NCBI GenBank assembly: GCA_045587285.1
Contig: JAZNBZ010000185.1
Location: 1 to 10,906 of the forward strand
Source of the DNA: Flemingiibacterium sp045587285
Lineage (GTDB): Bacteria > Bacillota > Clostridia > Oscillospirales > CAG-272
Reading direction: 5' to 3'
Length of the DNA: 10,906 nt
Under the pieces are notes generated by a model that had not been told where the DNA came from, did no database searches, and saw only the letters and a program-made list of their open reading frames with translations. Numbering within the stretch: the first letter of the stretch is position 1; every line of letters begins with the position of its first letter. The translations under genes were made by a program, and so were the position numbers. Shown here piece after piece: positions 5,924-10,906 of the stretch.

Positions 5924-7477
5924 ATGACGAATAATAATATGAATATTTCCTCTATTCCGAAGGAAAAGCTAGAGTTCGCCGGACACGGTGAGCGTATAAC
6001 GGATAAGAAGTTCGACGACAAGCCTATCGGCTATTTCAAGGACGCTTGGCTTCGCTTCAGAAAGAACAAGGCTTCCATCGGCGCGGCTATTATCATTATA
6101 GTAATAGTGCTTTACGCCGTGTTTATGCCTTTGTTCACGCAGTATCCCACCACCTTCCTTGATCCTTATTATGCAAAGAAGGGCCCGCGCAACAATTTCC
6201 TTTCCGAGTTTGGCATCGCAACGGGCGGTGTAAACCGCGACTTTAACGAGCGCGGATATCTCGCGGCTCTTGCAATCGGCGTAGGTGCCGACGGCTACGA
6301 CGGCGAAACCGTCGCGAGCGCGGATGTGACGGAGAAGTATAATCCCATTCTCAAGGTTCACGACGTGAAGAACAACAGCGTTACGAAGAAGATGACCATT
6401 AACGCTGATATTGAAACCTATCTTGAGGTAGGCTTCCTCTACAGACCTATCGAGCAGTCCGAGCTTGCGGAAATTCGCGCTTGGGAGGAAGAAACGGGCA
6501 TTCACGTTCTCTATCCGCTCATTGCAAATAACGAGTATTGTCCCGATATCACCAACGCTAACTATTGGTACAAGGCGGACGCGAAGTTAAATCCGCTTGA
6601 CGAGGACGGCGACAAGATCGGTTACTCGGAGAACGTACAGTTCGTTGACAACTATATGCGCGACGAAAACGGCGATCTTGTGTACTATCAGTACACGGGC
6701 GGCGGCACAAAGGAAACCGCGCAGTATAAGGTCCGCGTGCTTTACTACAACTACTATCTTTACAAAAACGGCTTTGAGCCTGAGTATATCTTCGGTACGG
6801 ACAGCCAGGGCTACGACCTTGCGCTTCGTATGGCTATCGGTATAAGACTTTCGCTGCTCGTTGCGGTAGCCGTATCCATCATCAACTTTATCCTCGGTGC
6901 TATCTACGGTGCTATCGAGGGCTACTACGGTGCGACCGTCGATATCGTATTGGAGCGTATCAAGGATATTCTTTCGGGCATTCCGTTTATCGTCGTGGCG
7001 ACGCTGTTCCAGATACATCTGGCGAAAAAGGTCGGACCTATTCCGTCGCTTCTGTTTGCGTACGTTATGACCGGTTGGGTTGGTACGTCCGCGCGTGTCC
7101 GTACGCAGTTCTACCGCTTTAAAAATCAGGAATACGTTATGGCGGCGCGTACTCTCGGTGCGTCCGACTCGCGTATTATCTGGAAGCACATTTTCCCGAA
7201 CTCGCTCGGTACGATAATCACCTCGTCCGCGCTCGTTATCCCGTCGGTAATATTCAGCGAGTCTATGCTCTCGTTCCTCGGTATAGTAAACCTTGGCGGA
7301 TCGACTATGACCTCTCTCGGTACGCTCCTTTCGGATGCGTCCAAGATCTGGGTAAACTACCCGCATCTTATGCTGTTCCCGGCGATAATTATTTCGCTTC
7401 TTATGATTTGCTTTAACCTTTTCGGCAACGGACTTCGTGACGCGTTCAACCCGTCACTTCGCGGTGTGGAGGACTAA
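5924..7477 (+). CDS. oppC: Oligopeptide ABC transporter permease, OppC type with enlarged external loop
   Basis: This second channel subunit is 517 aa, against about 300 for a typical OppC. The N-terminal OppC_N-like part is at about 33-70: K-P-I-G-Y-F-K-D-A-W-x-R-F-R-K-N-K-A, then membrane segment 1 (52-70). An extracytoplasmic stretch of about 220 residues (71-289) follows, rich in Tyr, Asp and Asn and with no recognised domain. The transporter core then begins at the family motif FGTDSQGYD (290-298), with further membrane segments from about 308 to 505. The EAA loop lies at about 403-426 (Y-V-M-A-A-R-T-L-G-A-S, then H-I-F-P-N-S). GGGGA (5911-5915), inside the end of oppB, is 8 nt before the ATG. 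The reading frame is intact with even codon use throughout, so the long loop looks native and not a recent insertion. Large loops are known in some Gram-positive homologues, such as streptococcal AmiC, but there in the OppB-type partner. Confidence 0.92.
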   Translation: MTNNNMNISSIPKEKLEFAGHGERITDKKFDDKPIGYFKDAWLRFRKNKASIGAAIIIIVIVLYAVFMPLFTQYPTTFLDPYYAKKGPRNNFLSEFGIATGGVNRDFNERGYLAALAIGVGADGYDGETVASADVTEKYNPILKVHDVKNNSVTKKMTINADIETYLEVGFLYRPIEQSELAEIRAWEEETGIHVLYPLIANNEYCPDITNANYWYKADAKLNPLDEDGDKIGYSENVQFVDNYMRDENGDLVYYQYTGGGTKETAQYKVRVLYYNYYLYKNGFEPEYIFGTDSQGYDLALRMAIGIRLSLLVAVAVSIINFILGAIYGAIEGYYGATVDIVLERIKDILSGIPFIVVATLFQIHLAKKVGPIPSLLFAYVMTGWVGTSARVRTQFYRFKNQEYVMAARTLGASDSRIIWKHIFPNSLGTIITSSALVIPSVIFSESMLSFLGIVNLGGSTMTSLGTLLSDASKIWVNYPHLMLFPAIIISLLMICFNLFGNGLRDAFNPSLRGVED

Positions 7478-7480
7478 GAC

Positions 7481-9643
7481 ATGAGTGAAAAAATACTTGA
7501 AGTCAAAAATTTAAAAATATCCTTCCGCACGCAGGGTGGTACGGTAAAGGCTGTACGCGATATTTCCTTTAACCTCGAGCGCGGTGAAACGCTTGCTATC
7601 GTTGGTGAATCCGGCTCGGGTAAGTCTGTAACCTCCAAGGCAATCCTCGGTATCCTCGCGGGCAACTCGATAATCGAGGGCGGCGAGATACTCTTTGACG
7701 GTAAGGACCTCCTTCGCATCGACGAGGAGGATATGCACAAGATCCGCGGTGACAAGATAGCGATGATCTTCCAGGATCCGCTGTCCTCGCTTAACCCTAT
7801 CGTAAAGATAGGCAGACAGATCACCGAGGCTATGCTTCTTAAGAATAAGGCGACTCGCAAGATGTCGAGAAAAGAGTTCAACACTCTCCTCTCTATTCTT
7901 AAAACCAATATGCTCGAGGTGCTCGGCAAGGAAAACGAAGCGAAGATAAACGAGTATATCTCGACCTTCGACAAGTTTAACATTGAGGGCATCAAGCTCG
8001 AGGAGGACTATAACGTCGCTTACACGACGGCAGAGGAGCTTATCGGACAGGTTGAGGACCTCCTGTTCCACCTTGAGCGTCGCCGCAAGTACGACGTAAA
8101 GGACGCTATGGCGTCGCTTATCAAGCGTCTGCCGAACGTTAAGAATTTGTTCCTTACGGCAGGCAAGGATGAGAAGATCGCAGATACGTGTGCAAATCTT
8201 AACACGCTCCGTGCGGCTTATAACGATAAGACGCAGGCGAACGTTGACAAGATAATCACCGCGATCTCCGAGCTCAAGGCTTTCCTTGAGGCACTTATTG
8301 CCGCGACTCGTCCCGACTTCTTCCGCATCGGCTTTTATAAGCTGAAGAACCCCGAGGCCGATCTCACTGCTATGCCCGTAGCAGAGCTTAACGAGGTAAC
8401 TCTTAATTACCTTAACGAAAACTTTATGCTCGAGTTTATCGAGATGGAAACTGCGGCGCTTCGTCATTCCGCAGAGAAGACTGTAGCGGCTAAGAAGGCA
8501 GTTCTTGCCGAGCTCCCGGCAGTACGTGCGTACTTTGAGGGCGAGATCGACAAGAAGGGTGCTGCTGAAGTATCCAAGCGTATCTGTGCACTCGTTGCAG
8601 AATGTATCGACAAGCTTGACATACTCAAGGATTCCACGACCTATACGTTTAAGACGTCGTTCAATAACGCGATCAACAAGTACTTTACCGCGCTTGTAAA
8701 CAACCCGAAGGAAGAGGCACGCTTTGCGCGTCAGTCCGCAAGACGTGAGGCGCTTATCGCACGCGGAAAGACCGTTGAGTGGAAGGTCGTTCCCAAAAAC
8801 GTATACGACCTTGATGAGCTTAAGGCAAATATCGTAAAGATGCTCGATAATATCGCGTCGAGATACACACGTGACGTTGAGAGTGCAGACGGCGTGGATA
8901 TGGGTGCAAAGGCACTCGCACTCGTTGACTACCTCAAGGAAACGGCGTCCAAGGTGGTTTACCGCCTCACCAAGCGTATGGCGAAGGAAAAGGCGATAAA
9001 GCTTATGGACGAGGTTGGTATTCCCGAGTCGCGTATCAGATACAATCAGTATCCGTTCGAGTTCTCGGGCGGTATGCGTCAGCGTATAGTTATCGCTATC
9101 GCGCTTTCCGCCAACCCCGATATACTCATCTGCGACGAGCCCACCACCGCGCTTGACGTTACCATTCAGGCGCAGATCCTCGAGCTTATCAACAACTTAA
9201 AGCGCGAGCGTAATCTTTCGGTTATCTTCATCACCCACGACCTTGGCGTCGTTGCAAACGTCGCTGATAAGATCGGCGTTATGTACGCAGGTAAGATAGT
9301 CGAATACGGTACGGCGGACGATATTTTCTACGATCCCCGTCACCCGTACACGTGGGCACTGCTTTCGAGTATGCCCGACCTCGACACGAACGAAAAGCTT
9401 GAGGCTATTCCGGGTACTCCCCCGAATATGATCTATCCTCCTGTCGGCGACGCGTTCGCAGACAGAAACAAGTACGCGCTTAAAATCGACTTTGAGATGC
9501 AGCCGCCGATGTTTGAGGTTTCGCCCACTCACTGGGCGGCAACTTGGCTCTTGCATCCCGATGCACCGAAGGCTGAGCCTCCGCACATCATAGTTGACAG
9601 AATTGCGCGTATGAAGGCAAAGGAGGGTGCTGACAATGTCTGA
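7481..9643 (+). CDS. oppD: Oligopeptide ABC transporter ATPase, OppD/AmiE type with large central insertion
   Basis: This cytoplasmic ATPase subunit is 720 aa, about twice the usual 330-360. All catalytic motifs are intact: Walker A GESGSGKS (42-49), Q-loop FQDP with Gln98, signature FSGGM (528-532), Walker B ILICDEP (548-554) with catalytic Glu553, D-loop ALD (557-559), and H-loop His586 in ITHD. Between about 133 and 497, that is between the Q-loop and the helix leading to the signature, lies an extra segment of about 365 aa. It is predicted mostly helical (many Leu, Lys, Glu, Ala) and matches no domain I recognise. The flanking parts join smoothly as in normal AmiE/OppD (QITEAML ... EKAIKLMDEVGIP). 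The C-terminal oligo-HPY region reads IPGTPPNM then GDAFADRNKYALKIDF and THWAATWLLHPDAP, the cysteine-free Gram-positive version, so no iron-sulfur cluster is expected. GGAGG (7468-7472) is 8 nt before the ATG. Confidence 0.93.
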   Translation: MSEKILEVKNLKISFRTQGGTVKAVRDISFNLERGETLAIVGESGSGKSVTSKAILGILAGNSIIEGGEILFDGKDLLRIDEEDMHKIRGDKIAMIFQDPLSSLNPIVKIGRQITEAMLLKNKATRKMSRKEFNTLLSILKTNMLEVLGKENEAKINEYISTFDKFNIEGIKLEEDYNVAYTTAEELIGQVEDLLFHLERRRKYDVKDAMASLIKRLPNVKNLFLTAGKDEKIADTCANLNTLRAAYNDKTQANVDKIITAISELKAFLEALIAATRPDFFRIGFYKLKNPEADLTAMPVAELNEVTLNYLNENFMLEFIEMETAALRHSAEKTVAAKKAVLAELPAVRAYFEGEIDKKGAAEVSKRICALVAECIDKLDILKDSTTYTFKTSFNNAINKYFTALVNNPKEEARFARQSARREALIARGKTVEWKVVPKNVYDLDELKANIVKMLDNIASRYTRDVESADGVDMGAKALALVDYLKETASKVVYRLTKRMAKEKAIKLMDEVGIPESRIRYNQYPFEFSGGMRQRIVIAIALSANPDILICDEPTTALDVTIQAQILELINNLKRERNLSVIFITHDLGVVANVADKIGVMYAGKIVEYGTADDIFYDPRHPYTWALLSSMPDLDTNEKLEAIPGTPPNMIYPPVGDAFADRNKYALKIDFEMQPPMFEVSPTHWAATWLLHPDAPKAEPPHIIVDRIARMKAKEGADNV
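9621..9626 (+). promoter_or_regulatory. Ribosome-binding site that fixes the oppF start
   Basis: AGGAGG sits inside the end of oppD, 9 nt before the ATG at 9636. The in-frame GTG at 9627 directly abuts the site with no spacer, so it cannot be the start. Confidence 0.88.
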
Positions 9644-10715
9644 TAATAAGAATATTGAAAGCGGCGAGGTTCTGCTTCGTGTTGAAAACCTCTGTCAGTA
9701 CTTCAAAATGGGCAAGAAGGAACTGAAGGCAGTCGATAACGTAAGCTTCGACATCAAGCGCGGCGAGGTATTCGGCCTCGTTGGCGAGTCGGGCTGCGGT
9801 AAAACCACGACCGGACGCTCCATTATCAAGATATACGATATTACCTCGGGTAACGTGTATTTCAAGGGACAGCGCATTGCTGCGGGTACTCGCTCCTACA
9901 AGGACGCTATAAAGGCGGCAAAGAAGGAGATGAAGGGCGCAAACGATGCCCGCCGTGCAGAGCTTGCAAAGATCATCGCCGACAACAAGGCAGAGATTAC
10001 AAAGGCGCGCAAGGATAACAATGCAGCCAAGAAGAGCAAGGCGGCGACCAAGATCCAGATGATATTCCAGGATCCCTCCGCATCGCTTAATCCCCGTATG
10101 ACCGTCAAGGAGATAATCTCCGAGGGCCTTGTGGTAAACGGTGTCAAGGATAAGGAATACATTGAGCAGAAGGTTTACGAAACACTCGAGCTTGTCGGAC
10201 TTGTCCGCGAGCACGCAGGACGCTATCAGCACGAGTTCTCGGGCGGTCAGCGTCAGCGTATCGGTATAGCGCGCTCGGTTATTATGCAACCCGATATGAT
10301 AATCGCCGACGAGCCTATTTCGGCACTTGACGTTTCCATTCAGGCGCAGGTAATTAACCTTTTAAACGAGCTTCGTGAGCAGCTTGGTCTGACGATACTC
10401 TTTATCGCACACGACCTTTCCGTCGTTAAGTATTTCTCCGATAGAATAGGCGTTATGTATTTCGGTAAAATGGTTGAGCTTGCCGATTCCGACGAGCTTT
10501 TCAAGAATCCTATGCACCCCTACACTCGCTCGCTCCTTTCGGCGATTCCTTTGCCCGACCCCGTATACGAAAAGCAGCGCACGAGAATAACGTATAATCC
10601 GATTGCGGAGCACGATTATTCCGTGAGCAAGCCCTCGTTCCGCGAGATCACTCCCGGACACTTCGTTTACTGCAACGACGCGGAGGAAGAAAAGTATAAG
10701 CAGTCTCTGAAATAA
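9636..10715 (+). CDS. oppF: Oligopeptide ABC transporter ATPase, OppF/AmiF type with charged insert
   Basis: This partner ATPase of OppD is 359 aa, against about 310 for AmiF. Motifs: Walker A GESGCGKT (50-57), Q-loop FQDP with Gln145, signature FSGGQ (201-205), Walker B MIIADEP (221-227) with Glu226, and H-loop His259 in IAHD. The C-terminal part is diagnostic of OppF/AmiF: AIPLPDP (303-309), a H-D-Y motif at 326-328, and K-P-S-F-R-E-I-T-P-G-H-F-V (332-344). An insert of about 45 residues at 84-135, very rich in Ala and Lys with a few Asp/Glu, precedes the Q-loop and is probably one or two charged helices. Homologues have a short turn there (inferred from remembered AmiF). The start overlaps the end of oppD by 8 nt, which favours coupled translation and equal amounts of the two ATPases. 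Confidence 0.92.
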   Translation: MSDNKNIESGEVLLRVENLCQYFKMGKKELKAVDNVSFDIKRGEVFGLVGESGCGKTTTGRSIIKIYDITSGNVYFKGQRIAAGTRSYKDAIKAAKKEMKGANDARRAELAKIIADNKAEITKARKDNNAAKKSKAATKIQMIFQDPSASLNPRMTVKEIISEGLVVNGVKDKEYIEQKVYETLELVGLVREHAGRYQHEFSGGQRQRIGIARSVIMQPDMIIADEPISALDVSIQAQVINLLNELREQLGLTILFIAHDLSVVKYFSDRIGVMYFGKMVELADSDELFKNPMHPYTRSLLSAIPLPDPVYEKQRTRITYNPIAEHDYSVSKPSFREITPGHFVYCNDAEEEKYKQSLK

Positions 10716-10733
10716 AAATCGGATGGTTGAATA

Positions 10734-10906
10734 ATGAATCAGGAAAAGAAATCGTTACTCATTAGATACCTCGTTTGCTTCGTGATTGCGGCGGCGATCA
10801 CGGTTGCCGTGTTTGCAATATGCGGCTTCTTCACGGACGACGCCGGCGTGAATATGCAGATCTTGTCCGACGGATTCTCGATCTCGGGCATGCTCTTCCT
10901 GCTTTT
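10734..10906 (+). CDS. Small membrane protein, start only, possible DUF3899 family (partial)
   Basis: The reading frame opens at the ATG 10734, 18 nt after the oppF stop, and continues to the window edge (57 full codons). A weak GGATGG (10721-10726) is 7 nt before the start. The visible part has a basic start (MNQEKKSLLIRY), a membrane helix at about 12-33, a short acidic loop (TDDAG, 34-38), then L-S-D-G-F-S-I-S-G-M-L-F-L-L (44-57) opening a second helix. Two helices joined this way, with L-S-D-x-F-x-x-x-G at the second, recall DUF3899 proteins, whose function is unknown. It probably shares the opp transcript, since no terminator lies between them. The family call is tentative; that it is a real gene is more likely. 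Confidence 0.6.
   Translation, partial: MNQEKKSLLIRYLVCFVIAAAITVAVFAICGFFTDDAGVNMQILSDGFSISGMLFLL

Noticed and set aside
5155..7366. Long minus-strand open frames opposite oppB and oppC
   Set aside because: They are antisense to conserved permease genes; their composition (Arg/Glu/His-rich and repetitive) is typical of antisense translation.
7841..8974. The extra segment of OppD as a mobile element or intein
   Set aside because: No inverted or direct repeats at its edges, no intein splice motifs (no Cys/Ser start with His-Asn end), and codon use continuous with the rest of the gene.
9449..9580. Loss of the cysteines that bind an iron-sulfur cluster in the OppD C-terminal region
   Set aside because: The cysteine-free GDAFA...THWA...TWLLH form is, as I recall, the ordinary version in Gram-positive OppD/AmiE proteins, so it is not novel here.

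Overview
The window looks like the chromosome of an anaerobic Bacillota species of the Clostridia type, probably gut-associated. The evidence is strong GGAGG-type Shine-Dalgarno sites, Gram-positive lipoproteins, consensus sigma-A promoters with extended -10 elements, AT-rich spacers between moderate-GC genes, and an oligopeptide transporter whose ATPases resemble the streptococcal/lactococcal Ami/Opp pair. The exact genus cannot be told from the sequence. I see no tRNA, rRNA, CRISPR array, insertion sequence or phage gene.

Layout: (1) 1-1173, minus strand: the first 391 codons of a secreted lipoprotein gene that runs off the left edge. (2) 1174-1308: divergent spacer with a near-consensus promoter for the plus-strand gene. 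(3) 1309-1746: a YhcH/YjgK/YiaL (DUF386) family protein, closed by a strong intrinsic terminator at 1761-1787. (4) 1788-2076: promoter region and a structured leader of about 130 nt. (5) 2077-4611: a large lipoprotein peptide-binding protein (OppA type, 844 aa). (6) 4612-4956: 345 nt of noncoding DNA holding a 15-bp stem-loop and a cluster of GGTCG/CGACC motifs. (7) 4957-10715: oppB, oppC, oppD and oppF, almost without gaps (1 nt, 3 nt, then an 8-nt overlap). (8) 10734-10906: the start of a small membrane protein, possibly DUF3899, open at the right edge.

The five opp genes make a complete ABC importer. A lipid-anchored binding protein captures peptides outside the membrane, OppB/OppC form the channel, and OppD/OppF hydrolyse ATP. 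The transcript seems built for unequal expression: the binding-protein gene has a strong promoter, a folded leader, codon choice typical of highly expressed genes, and a stem-loop after its stop. The permease and ATPase genes follow at lower codon adaptation.

The most unusual feature is that four of the five transporter subunits are enlarged. OppD carries an extra segment of about 365 aa between its Q-loop and signature motif, OppF a charged Ala/Lys-rich insert of about 45 aa just before its Q-loop, OppC an extracytoplasmic loop of about 220 aa, and OppA is about 300 aa longer than a classical OppA. The second point of interest is the left-edge lipoprotein, which appears to contain two copies of a domain that recalls the IseA-type inhibitors of cell-wall endopeptidases.
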